From assembly GCF_036053395.1 (NCBI RefSeq), contig NZ_CP107942.1, forward strand, positions 310,001-374,000: a stretch of DNA of 64,000 nt. Direction: 5' to 3'. The position numbers were made by a program, and so were the translations under genes. The notes below the pieces were generated by a model, which saw only the letters and a list, made by a program, of their open reading frames with translations, was not told the DNA's origin and did no database searches. Within the stretch, counting starts at the first letter, position 1. Each line of letters opens with the position of its first letter. Source of the DNA: Actinoplanes sp. NBC_00393 (GTDB taxonomy: Bacteria > Actinomycetota > Actinomycetes > Mycobacteriales > Micromonosporaceae). Of this stretch, positions 24,206 through 32,740 are shown in pieces.

Positions 24206-24604
24206 GTGGCTGTCTTCCGAGATGCATCGACAATCCTGTACGTCGAGGACCTGCCCGCGGCCCTGGAGTTCTACCGGGACCGCCTCGGGTTCGCCGAGAC
24301 CTACCAGTTCCCGCCGGACGGGCCGGCCGCGTTCGTCGCCCTGGAGCACGGCATCTCCCTCGCCGCGGTGAACGACGGGGAGAACGGTTCGCACGGGCTG
24401 CCGATCAAGATGCGGGTGGGCCGGCCGTTCGAGTTGTGCGTCTACACCGACGACGTCGATCAGGCGGTCGAGGAGTTGCGGGCGGCCAAGGCGCCGGTGC
24501 TCGCCGAGCCGGCCGACCAGCCGTGGGGCGAGCGGATGGCGTACGTGGCTGACCCGGACGGCAATCCGGTGATGATCTGCGCGCCGCTGGAGGCGGGTTC
24601 GTGA
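24206..24604 (+). CDS. VOC-family protein (bleomycin-resistance/glyoxalase fold)
   Basis: 132-residue VOC protein with the first repeat TILYVEDLPAALEFYRDRLGF and the second ending AYVADPDGNPVMIC. The ordinary metal-binding Glu at the C-terminal edge is replaced in this segment by MIC, so it may bind rather than transform a ligand. Only 18 bases after the LuxR regulator and overlapping the next VOC gene by GTGA, so all three may be one transcript. Confidence 0.82.
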   Translation: MAVFRDASTILYVEDLPAALEFYRDRLGFAETYQFPPDGPAAFVALEHGISLAAVNDGENGSHGLPIKMRVGRPFELCVYTDDVDQAVEELRAAKAPVLAEPADQPWGERMAYVADPDGNPVMICAPLEAGS

Positions 24605-24945
24605 GCGTCGAACTGTTCGCCGGGATCTCGGTGAGCGACTTCCCGGCCGGGCTCGCCTGGTACGAGAAGTTGTTCGGCGGGCCGCCCGCCTTCCTGCCGA
24701 ACGAGGTCGAGGCGGTGTGGGAGGTCGCGGAGCACCGCTTCGTCTACATCGAGCACCGGCCGGCGCACGCGGGACACGGGCTGACCACGCTGTTCGTCGA
24801 GGATCTGGACGCGCGGGTGGCCGGGATCGCGGAGCGCGGCCTGGAACCGGGGAAACGGGAGACCTACGAGAACGGGGTCCGGAAGATCACCTATTACGAC
24901 CCGGACGGCAACGAGATAGGCCTGGGCGGCGGGCCCGTCGAGTAG
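24601..24945 (+). CDS. VOC-family protein, short
   Basis: 114-residue second VOC protein: ISVSDFPAGLAWYEKLFG, FVYIEHRPAHAG, LTTLFVEDLDAR and the closing YYDPDGNEIGLGGG, in which the Glu is a plausible ligand. The two consecutive VOC genes are only distantly similar, so this is not a recent duplication. They could act as a heteromer; no substrate is implied by the sequence. Confidence 0.8.
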   Translation: MSVELFAGISVSDFPAGLAWYEKLFGGPPAFLPNEVEAVWEVAEHRFVYIEHRPAHAGHGLTTLFVEDLDARVAGIAERGLEPGKRETYENGVRKITYYDPDGNEIGLGGGPVE

Positions 24946-24953
24946 CGACACAG

Positions 24954-24984
24954 GGCGGCGGCAACCCGAACCGGTGCCGCCGCC
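24954..24984. terminator. Hairpin between convergent genes
   Basis: GGCGGCGGC (24954-24962) pairs with GCCGCCGCC (24976-24984) across a 13-base loop, nine bases after the VOC stop and before the convergent TetR gene. Confidence 0.55.
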
Positions 24985-25070
24985 GCACCCCGTACCCGTG
25001 CCGGGCCGCAACAGCCCTCATAGTGAGGACGCGATGACCACCCGGCCAGGTTGCACCTGTAACAGGAATT

Positions 25071-25700
25071 TCACACCCGAGCGGCTGCGCCCACCGCGCG
25101 GCGCACGATCTCGCGGATCTCGGCGTACGGCACCGGGGTGGTGGCCAGCGTCTTGTGGATGACCAGACCCTCGATCAGCGCGTCCACGCCACGGGCCGTC
25201 GTCGGGTCGACGAAGCGTTCCAGCACGGCGCGGCTCGTACGCATCCAGCTCTCGGTCACCTCGCGCAGGCCCGGGTCGCGCAGCGCCGCCAGGTAGAGCT
25301 CGTAGGAGATCGCCCAGTCCTGCGAGTCCGCCCCGGCGTTGCCGTGGATCAGGTCGGTGACCGCGTCGACCAGCTGGTCGTGCGTGCGTACCCCCTCGAA
25401 GTGCGCCGCGTAGGCGACCGACATCCGCTCGGCGTGCCGGCGGAACGCCTGGGCGCGCAGGTCGTCGAGGCCGCTGAAGTGGTAGGTCAGCGAGCCCAGC
25501 GGCACGTCGGCCGCGGCGGCGATCAGCCGGTGGGTGGTCCCGGCGACGCCGTGCTCGGCGATCACCCGGATGGTGGCGTCGACGATCCGGTCCTTGCGAT
25601 CCGGATCGTGCCGCCGCGCCCGCCGAGCGCCGCGCTCCGAGCCGCTGCGGCCCTCGGGCGACGGCGCCGGACCGGGCACTGCGGGAAGGGTGGTGTTCAC
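25071..25700 (-). CDS. TetR-family transcriptional regulator
   Basis: 209-residue repressor. The N-terminal 35 residues are a basic, Arg-rich tail; the TetR HTH follows: DRIVDATIRVIAEHGVAG, THRLIAAAADVPLGSLTYHF, SGLDDLRAQAF. The C-terminal ligand domain contains SYELYLAALRDPGLRE, typical of the family subgroup with a C-terminal TetR_C-like domain. GTG at 25700 overlaps the stop of the acetyltransferase gene (GTGA), so the two are co-expressed. A GTAC-N4-GTAC inverted repeat at the operon start may be its operator. Confidence 0.9.
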   Translation of the reverse strand: MNTTLPAVPGPAPSPEGRSGSERGARRARRHDPDRKDRIVDATIRVIAEHGVAGTTHRLIAAAADVPLGSLTYHFSGLDDLRAQAFRRHAERMSVAYAAHFEGVRTHDQLVDAVTDLIHGNAGADSQDWAISYELYLAALRDPGLREVTESWMRTSRAVLERFVDPTTARGVDALIEGLVIHKTLATTPVPYAEIREIVRRAVGAAARV

Positions 25701-26263
25701 AATTCGCGGATCGCCCGGGCCGGTGAGCCGACCGCCACCACGTTCGCCGGTAGGTCGCGGACCACCACCGAGCCCGCGCCGACCACGGTGTTCTCGCCGA
25801 TCGTCACGCCCGGGCAGACGATCACGCCGCCGCCCAGCCAGACGTTGTCGCCGATCACGATCGGCTTGGCCGCCTCCCACTTGTCCCGGCGCGGGCCCGG
25901 CTCGAGCGGGTGGGTGGCGGTGAGCAACTGAACGTTCGGCCCGATCTGCACGTCGTCGCCGACGGTCACGGTCGCGACGTCCAGGATGACCAGCCCGAAG
26001 TTGGCGAACGAGCGGGCCCCGAAACTCGTCTGGTAGCCGTAGTCGCAGTGCAGCGGCGGGCGGATCTCGCTGCCCTCGCCGAATGAGCCGAGCAGTTCGG
26101 TGAGCAGCTCGCGACGCCGGTCGTAATCGGTCGGATCGATCGTGTTGATCTCGTGGCTGAGCCGCTGGGCGTGCGCCAGCTCCTTGGCGATCTCCGGGTC
26201 GTCGGCGATGTACAGCTCGCCGGCGAGCATCCGCTCGCGCATGCTCTTCTCACTCACGGTCAT
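25697..26263 (-). CDS. Maltose/galactoside O-acetyltransferase-like protein (left-handed beta-helix)
   Basis: 188-residue member of the Maa/LacA/NodL group. The N-terminal Mac domain is visible (MRERMLAGELYIADDPE, RRRELLTELLGSFG), followed by hexapeptide repeats of the left-handed beta-helix: VTVGDDVQIGPNVQLLTATHPL with the catalytic His, then PIVIGDNVWLGGGVIVCPGV and NTVVGAGSVVVRDLPANVVAVG. It transfers acetyl from acetyl-CoA to a sugar hydroxyl, usually as detoxification or overflow. First gene of the operon with the TetR regulator. Confidence 0.9.
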   Translation of the reverse strand: MTVSEKSMRERMLAGELYIADDPEIAKELAHAQRLSHEINTIDPTDYDRRRELLTELLGSFGEGSEIRPPLHCDYGYQTSFGARSFANFGLVILDVATVTVGDDVQIGPNVQLLTATHPLEPGPRRDKWEAAKPIVIGDNVWLGGGVIVCPGVTIGENTVVGAGSVVVRDLPANVVAVGSPARAIREL

Positions 26264-26265
26264 GT

Positions 26266-26277
26266 GTACAAACGTAC
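26266..26277. promoter_or_regulatory. Candidate TetR operator
   Basis: GTAC at 26266-26269 and 26274-26277 flank AAAC, extended by CG on the right. The site is two bases upstream of the acetyltransferase ATG, where a bound repressor would block transcription of the maa-like/tetR operon. Confidence 0.4.
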
Positions 26278-26303
26278 GTGGAAGAGGGTGTTGTCGTTGA
26301 CCC

Positions 26304-26333
26304 TTGACCCGGACTTCAGCGCGCGCGTAATCT
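26304..26333 (+). promoter_or_regulatory. Vegetative-type promoter of the rhamnose operon
   Basis: TTGACC (26304-26309) and TAATCT (26328-26333) are separated by 18 bases, close to the actinobacterial principal-sigma consensus. Transcription would begin near 26340, immediately before the palindrome at 26345-26356. Confidence 0.65.
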
Positions 26334-26344
26334 GTCCGTAACTC

Positions 26345-26356
26345 TGAAACGTTTCA
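26345..26356. promoter_or_regulatory. LacI-type operator of the rhamnose operon
   Basis: TGAAACGTTTCA is a perfect 12-bp palindrome with the central CG typical of LacI-family operators. It lies just downstream of the predicted transcription start, 22 bases before the aldolase gene. No regulator gene is adjacent. A one-mismatch copy precedes the LacI gene at 17061. Confidence 0.75.
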
Positions 26357-26378
26357 TGAGCGATCTCGAAGGACCGTC

Positions 26379-28409
26379 ATGACCAACCCCGCAGTCTCCG
26401 AACTGATCGCCCGGTCGAACCGCCTCGGCGCCGATCCGCGCACCACCAACTACGCCGGCGGCAACACCTCCGCCAAGGGCGCCGAGACCGACCCCGTGAC
26501 CGGCGCGCCGGTCGAGCTGCTGTGGGTCAAGGGTTCCGGCGGCGACCTCGGCACGCTCACCGAGGCCGGCCTGGCCGTCCTGCGCCTGGACCGGCTGCGG
26601 GCGCTGCCGGGCGTCTACCCGGGTCTGGAGCGCGAGGACGAGATGGTCGCCGCGTTCGACTACTGCCTGCACGGCCGCGGTGGCGCCGCCCCGAGCATCG
26701 ACACCGCCATGCACGGCCTGGTCGACGTCGCGCACGTCGACCACCTGCACCCGGACGCGGGCATCGCGATCGCGACCGCCGCCGACGGTCCGGCGCTGAC
26801 CAAGGAGATCTTCGGCGACCGGGTGGTCTGGGTGGACTGGCGCCGTCCCGGCTTCCAGCTCGGCCTCGACATCGCCGCCGTGCAGAAGGCGAACCCGCAG
26901 GCCATCGGCGTCATCCTGGGCGGGCACGGGATCACCGCGTGGGGCGCGACCAGCGCCGAGTGCGAGGCCAACTCCAACGAGATCATCAACACCGCCGCGG
27001 CCTATCTGGCCTCGCACGGCCGCAGCGCGCCGTTCGGCGCCACTGTCCATCAACCCCTCCCAGCGGAGGTACGCCGTGAGCGCGCCGCCGCCCTCTTCCC
27101 GGTGATCCGCGGTCTCGCCTCCACCGACCGCCCCCAGGTCGGCCACTTCACCGACAGCGACGTGGTCCTCGACTTCGTCGGCAGCGAGCGCCTGGCCGAG
27201 CTGGCCGCCCTCGGCACCTCCTGCCCCGACCACTTCCTGCGCACCAAGGTCAAGCCGCTGGTCGTCGACACCGCCCCGGACGCCCCGCTCGAGCAGGTCG
27301 TCGCCCGGCTCAAGGAGCTGCACGAGGCGTACCGCGAGGACTACCGCGGCTACTACGAGCGGCACGCCACCGCGGACAGCCCGGCGATCCGCGGCGCCGA
27401 CCCGGCGATCGTGCTGGTCCCCGGCGTGGGCATGTTCTCCTTCGGCGCCAACAAGCAGACCGCCCGGGTGGCCGGCGAGTTCTACGTCAACGCGATCAAT
27501 GTGATGCGCGGCGCCGAGTCGGTCTCCCGCTACTCGCCGATCGACGAGTCGGAGAAGTTCCGGATCGAGTACTGGGCTCTCGAAGAGGCCAAGCTCCAGC
27601 GCATGCCGAAGCCGAAGCCCCTGGCCACCCGCGTCGCGTTCGTCACCGGCGGCGGTTCCGGCATCGGCCGGGCCATCGCGCTGCGGCTCGCCGCCGAGGG
27701 CGCCTGCGTCGTGGTCGCCGACCGGGACGCGGCGACCGCCGAGACGGTGGCCCGCGAGATCGGCGGCACCGACGCGGCGGTCAGCGTGACCGCGGACGTC
27801 ACCGACGCTGCCGCGGTCGAAGCGGCGCTGCGCGAGGCCGTGCTCGCCTTCGGCGGCGTCGACCTGATCGTCAACAACGCCGGCCTGTCCATCTCCAAGC
27901 CGCTGCTGGAGACCACCGAGCAGGACTGGGACCTGCAGCACGACGTCATGGCGAAGGGCTCGTTCCTGGTCGCCAGGGCCGCCGCCCGGGTGCTCATCGA
28001 GCAGGGCATGGGCGGCGACATCGTCTACATCTCCAGCAAGAACTCGCTGTTCGCGGGCCCCAACAACGTCGCCTACGGCGCCGCCAAGGCGGACCAGGCC
28101 CATCAGGTCCGGCTCCTGGCCGCAGAGCTGGGGGCGTACGGGGTACGCGTCAACGGCATCAACCCGGACGGTGTGGTGCGTGGCTCGGGCATCTTCGCCG
28201 GTGGCTGGGGCGCGCAGCGGGCGGCCGTCTACGGCGTGCCGGAGGAGCAGCTGGGCGAGTTCTACGCGCAGCGCACCCTGCTCAAGCGGGAGGTCCTGCC
28301 GGAGCACGTGGCCAACGCGGTCTTCGTGCTCACCGCGGGCGAGCTGTCGCACACCACCGGCCTGCACGTTCCCGTCGACGCGGGTGTCGCCGCGGCGTTC
28401 CTGCGATGA
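26379..28409 (+). CDS. rhaEW: Bifunctional rhamnulose-1-phosphate aldolase / short-chain dehydrogenase
   Basis: 676-residue fusion. The N-terminal class II aldolase domain (about 1-400) cleaves rhamnulose-1-phosphate to dihydroxyacetone phosphate and L-lactaldehyde; zinc-site histidines lie in HVDHLHPD and LGGHGI. The C-terminal SDR domain (about 415-676) has the NAD motif TGGGSGIG, NNAG, and catalytic Y566-x3-K570 (YGAAK), and would oxidise L-lactaldehyde to L-lactate. GAAGGA precedes the ATG. It heads the operon with rhamnulokinase and lutABC. No rhamnose isomerase gene is in the window. Confidence 0.92.
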   Translation: MTNPAVSELIARSNRLGADPRTTNYAGGNTSAKGAETDPVTGAPVELLWVKGSGGDLGTLTEAGLAVLRLDRLRALPGVYPGLEREDEMVAAFDYCLHGRGGAAPSIDTAMHGLVDVAHVDHLHPDAGIAIATAADGPALTKEIFGDRVVWVDWRRPGFQLGLDIAAVQKANPQAIGVILGGHGITAWGATSAECEANSNEIINTAAAYLASHGRSAPFGATVHQPLPAEVRRERAAALFPVIRGLASTDRPQVGHFTDSDVVLDFVGSERLAELAALGTSCPDHFLRTKVKPLVVDTAPDAPLEQVVARLKELHEAYREDYRGYYERHATADSPAIRGADPAIVLVPGVGMFSFGANKQTARVAGEFYVNAINVMRGAESVSRYSPIDESEKFRIEYWALEEAKLQRMPKPKPLATRVAFVTGGGSGIGRAIALRLAAEGACVVVADRDAATAETVAREIGGTDAAVSVTADVTDAAAVEAALREAVLAFGGVDLIVNNAGLSISKPLLETTEQDWDLQHDVMAKGSFLVARAAARVLIEQGMGGDIVYISSKNSLFAGPNNVAYGAAKADQAHQVRLLAAELGAYGVRVNGINPDGVVRGSGIFAGGWGAQRAAVYGVPEEQLGEFYAQRTLLKREVLPEHVANAVFVLTAGELSHTTGLHVPVDAGVAAAFLR

Positions 28410-29791
28410 GTAAGGCGTTTGCCGCGGTCGACCTCGGCGCGTCCAGCGGGCGCGTCGTGGTCGGCCGGTTCGGCGACGGGGTGTTCGATCTGGACGTGGT
28501 GCACCGGTTCCCGAACGAGCCGGTCCGCGTCGGCGGGACGCTGCACTGGGACATCCTGTCGCTGCACCGCGGCATGCTCGATGGGCTGCGCGCGGCGGGG
28601 CCGGTGAGCAGCATCGGCATCGACTCGTGGGCGGTGGACTACGGATTGATCGACTCCAGCGGGGCGCTGCTCGGGAATCCGGTCCACTACCGGGACTCGC
28701 GTACCGACGGGATCGCTGCGCGGGTGGGTGAGCTCTATCCGGTGAACGGGCTGCAGACCCTGCCGTTCAATACCGTGTATCAGCTGGTCGCGGCGGCGGG
28801 GACCCCGCAGTACGAGATCGCGCGGCACCTGCTGCTCATCCCGGACCTGCTCGCCTACTGGCTGACCGGGGAGATCGGGGCGGAGTACACCAACGCCTCG
28901 ACGACCGGGCTGCTCGATGTGCGTACCCGGGATTGGTCCGCTTCTCTCGTTGCTGAGCTCGGCCTGCGTGCCGAGCTGTTGCCGCCGGTGCGGCAGCCCG
29001 GCGAGCGGATCGGGTTCTTCAACGGCACGCCCGTCGTGGCCGTGGGCTCGCACGACACGGCCTCCGCGGTCGTCGGGGTGCCGGCGAGCGGCAGCGACTT
29101 CGCGTACATCTCCTGTGGAACCTGGTCGCTGGTCGGCCTGGAGCTGGACGAGCCGGTGCTGACCGACGCGTCGCGGCGGGCCAACTTCACCAATGAGGGT
29201 GGCGTCGACGGAACGTTCCGGTACCTCCGGAACGTCATGGGGTTATGGCCGTTGCAGGAGTGCCTCCGCGAGTGGGGCTCACCCGATCTTCCTTCGCTGT
29301 TGTCCGCCGCGGCGGCCGAGCCCGGTCTGGCCTACGTGGTCGACCTCGACGACCCGGTCTTCCTGCCGCCCGGCGACATGGAGGGGCGCCTGCGCAAGCT
29401 GGCGGGCCTTCCGGCTGACGCGTCGCCGGCGGTCGTCACCCGGTGCATCCTGGACAGCTTGGCGCTCGCCCACCGTCGTGCGGTGCGCCAGGCCCAGGAG
29501 CTCGCCGGCCGTGAGGTCTCCGTCGTGCACCTGGTCGGCGGGGGAGCGCTGAACGAGCTGCTCTGCCAGCTCACCGCGGACGCGTGCGGCCTGCCGGTGC
29601 TGGCCGGCCCGGTCGAGGCGACCGCGCTCGGCAACCTCCTCGTCCAGGCCCGCGCCGCCGGCGTGGTCCAGGGCGGATTGGATGCGCTGCGCTCGCTGGT
29701 GCGCGAGACTCAACGGATCGTGCGTTACGAGCCGCGCACCTCCGGTGGACCGGCCGCCTGGCAGGCCGCCGCCGCGCGAGCAGGAAGGTGA
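28406..29791 (+). CDS. rhaB: Rhamnulokinase
   Basis: 461-residue FGGY-family sugar kinase that phosphorylates L-rhamnulose at C1. AVDLGASSGRVVVG at the N-terminus is the phosphate-binding motif of rhamnulokinases. SIGIDSWAVDYGLID, the catalytic-site HYRDSRT, SHDTASAVVGVP and the C-terminal VHLVGGGALNELLCQ follow in order. The ATG overlaps the aldolase stop (ATGA). Supply of its substrate requires an isomerase encoded elsewhere. Confidence 0.92.
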   Translation: MSKAFAAVDLGASSGRVVVGRFGDGVFDLDVVHRFPNEPVRVGGTLHWDILSLHRGMLDGLRAAGPVSSIGIDSWAVDYGLIDSSGALLGNPVHYRDSRTDGIAARVGELYPVNGLQTLPFNTVYQLVAAAGTPQYEIARHLLLIPDLLAYWLTGEIGAEYTNASTTGLLDVRTRDWSASLVAELGLRAELLPPVRQPGERIGFFNGTPVVAVGSHDTASAVVGVPASGSDFAYISCGTWSLVGLELDEPVLTDASRRANFTNEGGVDGTFRYLRNVMGLWPLQECLREWGSPDLPSLLSAAAAEPGLAYVVDLDDPVFLPPGDMEGRLRKLAGLPADASPAVVTRCILDSLALAHRRAVRQAQELAGREVSVVHLVGGGALNELLCQLTADACGLPVLAGPVEATALGNLLVQARAAGVVQGGLDALRSLVRETQRIVRYEPRTSGGPAAWQAAAARAGR

Positions 29792-29794
29792 CCC

Positions 29795-30532
29795 GTGCGG
29801 ATCGCGCTCTTCGCCACCTGCCTGGCCGACACCCTCTTCCCGGAGGCGGCCAAGGCGACCGTGCTGCTGCTCGAGCGGCTCGGCCACGAGGTGGTCTTCC
29901 CGGCCGAGCAGACCTGCTGCGGCCAGATGCACGTGAACACCGGTTATCAGGCCGCCGCGCTGCCGCTGGTGAAGCGATACGCCTCGGTCTTCGACCCGTA
30001 TGACGTGATCGTCGCGCCGTCCGGGTCGTGCGTCGGGTCGATCCGGCACCAGCACTCCATGGTGGCCGCGGCCTACGGCGACGCGGGTCTCGCCGCCCGG
30101 GCCGCCGACGTGGGCTCGCGCACCTACGAGCTGTCCGAGCTGCTCGTCGACGTGCTCGGCGTGGAGGACGTGGGTGCGTATTTCCCGCATCGGGTCACCT
30201 ACCACCCGACCTGCCACAGCCTGCGGATGACCCGGGTCGGGGACAAGCCGCTGCGGCTGCTGCGGCAGGTCCGCGGGCTGGACCTGGTGGAGCTGCCGGC
30301 GGCCGAGCAGTGCTGCGGGTTCGGCGGCACCTTCGCGATCAAGAACGCGGAGACGTCGACCGCGATGCTCGCCGACAAGATGACCAACATCGTCTCCACC
30401 GGCGCGGACGTCTGCACCGCCGGCGACGCGTCCTGCCTGATGCACATCGGCGGCGGCCTGTCCCGGCTGCGCACCGGCGTGCGGACCGTGCACCTCGCCG
30501 AGATCCTCGCCTCCACGGAGTTCACTTCATGA
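29795..30532 (+). CDS. lutA: L-lactate oxidation subunit LutA ((Fe-S)-binding, CCG domains)
   Basis: 245-residue protein with two cysteine-rich CCG domains: the first around EQTCCGQMHVNTG and SGSCVGSIR, the second around HPTCHSLRM, EQCCGFGGTFA and GDASCLMHIGG. Together with LutB and LutC it forms the flavin-free complex oxidising L-lactate to pyruvate. It begins three bases after the rhamnulokinase stop, and its stop overlaps the LutB start. Confidence 0.92.
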   Translation: MRIALFATCLADTLFPEAAKATVLLLERLGHEVVFPAEQTCCGQMHVNTGYQAAALPLVKRYASVFDPYDVIVAPSGSCVGSIRHQHSMVAAAYGDAGLAARAADVGSRTYELSELLVDVLGVEDVGAYFPHRVTYHPTCHSLRMTRVGDKPLRLLRQVRGLDLVELPAAEQCCGFGGTFAIKNAETSTAMLADKMTNIVSTGADVCTAGDASCLMHIGGGLSRLRTGVRTVHLAEILASTEFTS

Positions 30533-31956
30533 GCACGTTCCTCGGGATGCCGGCGACCGCACCGCGCGGCGTCGGGCACCTGCGCGGCGACCAGACGTTC
30601 CCGAGAGCGGCGCACGACGCGCTCGGCAACTCCCAGCTGCGGCGCAACCTGCGGCACGCGACCACGACGATCCGCGGCAAGTCCGGCAAGGTGATCGCCG
30701 AGCTGCCGGACTGGCAGGAGCTGCGCGACGCCGGCTCGGCGATCAAGGCCGACGTGATGGCCCGGCTCCCGGAACTGCTGGAGGAGCTGGAGGCGCGCGT
30801 CACCGAGGCCGGCGGCGTGGTGCACTGGGCCGCCGACGCGAACGAGGCCAACGAGATCGTGACCCGCCTGGTCCGGGAGACCGGCTCGTCGCGGGTCATC
30901 AAGGTGAAGTCGATGGCCACCCAGGAGATCGGGCTCAACGAGGCGCTGGAGGAGGCCGGCATCACGCCGGTCGAGACGGACCTGGCCGAGTTGATCGTGC
31001 AGCTCGGCGACGACAAGCCGAGCCACATCCTGGTGCCGGCGATCCACCGCAACCGGTCGGAGATCCGGGAGATCTTCCTACGGGCGATGCCGGGAGTGGA
31101 TCCCGCGTTGACCGACGACCCACCGGTGCTGGCCGCGGCGGCCCGGCGCTATCTGCGCGAGACGTTCCTGTCCACCGAGGTGGCGGTCAGCGGGGCCAAC
31201 TTCGCGATCGCCGCGACCGGCACGCTCGGCGTGGTCGAGTCGGAGGGCAACGGGCGGATGTGCCTCACCCTGCCGGACACCCTGATCACCGTGATGGGCA
31301 TCGAGAAGGTGCTGCCCACCTGGCGCGACCTCGAAGTCTTCCTCCAGCTGCTGCCGCGGGCGTCGACCGGGGAGCGGATGAACCCGTACACGACGATGTG
31401 GACCGGGGTGACCCCCGGCGACGGCCCGCAGAATTTCCATCTGGTGCTGCTCGACAACGGGCGCAGCGCGGTCCTCGCCGACACGGCCGGGCGGCAGGCG
31501 CTGCACTGCATCCGGTGCTCGGCCTGCCTCAACGTGTGCCCGGTCTACGAGCGGACCGGCGGGCACTCCTACGGCTCGGTGTACCCGGGCCCGATCGGGG
31601 CGGTGCTGTCGCCGCAGCTCACCGGGGTGGCCGACAACGCCTCCCTGCCGTACGCGTCCTCGCTCTGCGGCGCCTGCTTCGACGCCTGCCCGGTGAAGAT
31701 CGACATCCCGTCGTTGCTGGTCCACCTGCGCAACCAGGTGCCGCACCCACCGGCCGAGCGGGCCGCGATGGCAGCCGCCGCCTACACGATGGCCCGCCCC
31801 CGGCTGTATGCGAACGCGCAACGCGCCGCCAAGCTGGCCCGGATCGCGGGCCGGCGCGGACGGGGACTGCCGCCGCCGTTCTCCGGGTGGACGGCGGGCC
31901 GGGACCTGCCCGAGTTCCCGTCCCAGACGTTCCGCGATTGGTGGGCCGAGCGATGA
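30529..31956 (+). CDS. lutB: L-lactate oxidation subunit LutB (iron-sulfur)
   Basis: 475-residue protein. An N-terminal LUD domain (about 60-300) contains VVHWAADANEANEIV and KSMATQEIGLNEAL. Then come two 4Fe-4S motifs: HCIRCSACLNVCPVY near residue 330 and CGACFDACPVKIDIP near 385. The ATG at 30529 overlaps the lutA stop (ATGA). The C-terminal tail has the usual RTAxxWW-like end (FRDWWAER). Passes electrons from lactate towards the quinone pool by an incompletely defined route. Confidence 0.93.
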   Translation: MSTFLGMPATAPRGVGHLRGDQTFPRAAHDALGNSQLRRNLRHATTTIRGKSGKVIAELPDWQELRDAGSAIKADVMARLPELLEELEARVTEAGGVVHWAADANEANEIVTRLVRETGSSRVIKVKSMATQEIGLNEALEEAGITPVETDLAELIVQLGDDKPSHILVPAIHRNRSEIREIFLRAMPGVDPALTDDPPVLAAAARRYLRETFLSTEVAVSGANFAIAATGTLGVVESEGNGRMCLTLPDTLITVMGIEKVLPTWRDLEVFLQLLPRASTGERMNPYTTMWTGVTPGDGPQNFHLVLLDNGRSAVLADTAGRQALHCIRCSACLNVCPVYERTGGHSYGSVYPGPIGAVLSPQLTGVADNASLPYASSLCGACFDACPVKIDIPSLLVHLRNQVPHPPAERAAMAAAAYTMARPRLYANAQRAAKLARIAGRRGRGLPPPFSGWTAGRDLPEFPSQTFRDWWAER

Positions 31957-32549
31957 GTTCCCGCGACCTGATCCTCGGGCGCGTGCGGGCGGCGCTGCGG
32001 GACGCGCCGGTCGTCGCCGAGGTGCCCCGCGAGTACCGGCAGGGTGGCCGCGCGGTCGACGTCGAGGTGCTGGTCGACCGGCTCGTCGACTACAAGGCCG
32101 AGGTGCACCGGGTGAGTTCGGCCGAGGTGGTGGGTGCGGTGGCTGCCATCGTGGGCGGGGAGGCTGCGGTGCTCGTACCGCCCGGTCTGCCGGAATCCTG
32201 GCGCCCCGCCGGCGCCTTCGTCGACGACGACCTCGCGCCGGACCGGATCGCCGCGGCCGACGCCGTGCTGACGGCCGCGGCCGTGGCCGTGGCCGAGACC
32301 GGCACCATCGTGCTCGACGCGTCGCCGGACCAGGGCCGCCGGATCATCACGTTGCTGCCGGACGTGCACATCTGCGTGCTGCGCACGGACCAGGTGGTGG
32401 CCGCGGTGCCGGACGCGGTGGCCCGCCTGGATCCGCGGCGGCCGCTCACCTGGATCAGCGGGCCGTCGGCCACCAGCGACATCGAGCTGAACCGGGTTGA
32501 GGGCGTCCACGGGCCCCGCCACCTGCACGTCCTGCTGGTGGCGGACTGA
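31953..32549 (+). CDS. lutC: L-lactate oxidation subunit LutC (LUD domain)
   Basis: 198-residue LUD-domain protein closing the operon. VLTAAAVAVAETGTIVLDAS and ITLLPDVHICVLR are the family hallmarks, as is the final TWISGPSATSDIELNRVEGVHGP segment (key residues SGPS, SDIE, GVHG). It overlaps lutB by four bases. Its linkage to rhamnose genes implies that L-lactate made from lactaldehyde is its physiological substrate here. Confidence 0.92.
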   Translation: MSSRDLILGRVRAALRDAPVVAEVPREYRQGGRAVDVEVLVDRLVDYKAEVHRVSSAEVVGAVAAIVGGEAAVLVPPGLPESWRPAGAFVDDDLAPDRIAAADAVLTAAAVAVAETGTIVLDASPDQGRRIITLLPDVHICVLRTDQVVAAVPDAVARLDPRRPLTWISGPSATSDIELNRVEGVHGPRHLHVLLVAD

Positions 32550-32571
32550 GCCGGTTCCGGCCTGCTCTACT

Positions 32572-32597
32572 CACGGCACGGCACGGCACGGCACGGC
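32572..32597. repeat. Short CACGG microsatellite
   Basis: Five consecutive 5-bp GGCAC/CACGG units follow the lutC stop by about 25 bases. The surrounding 190-base gap to the DUF1330 gene shows no clear hairpin or promoter. The tract could expand or contract by slippage but lies outside coding sequence. Confidence 0.6.
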
Positions 32598-32740
32598 GTG
32601 GCCCAGGCCCGGACCCGGCCGCGATCTCCGCGGGCGGCTCGGCGTCACCGGGGCCATTACCTCGCGGGTAATCGCCTTCGGCCCGGCTCCGGCGTGAGGA
32701 TCGGTGCCAACGACGCGACACCGAGCTGGAAGGACGAGCC

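Noticed and set aside
21302..24394. A 1030-codon minus-strand frame
   Set aside because: It is antisense to rtcB and the LuxR-type regulator, both with intact motifs; the frame's composition is rich in R, G, Q and H typical of shadows.
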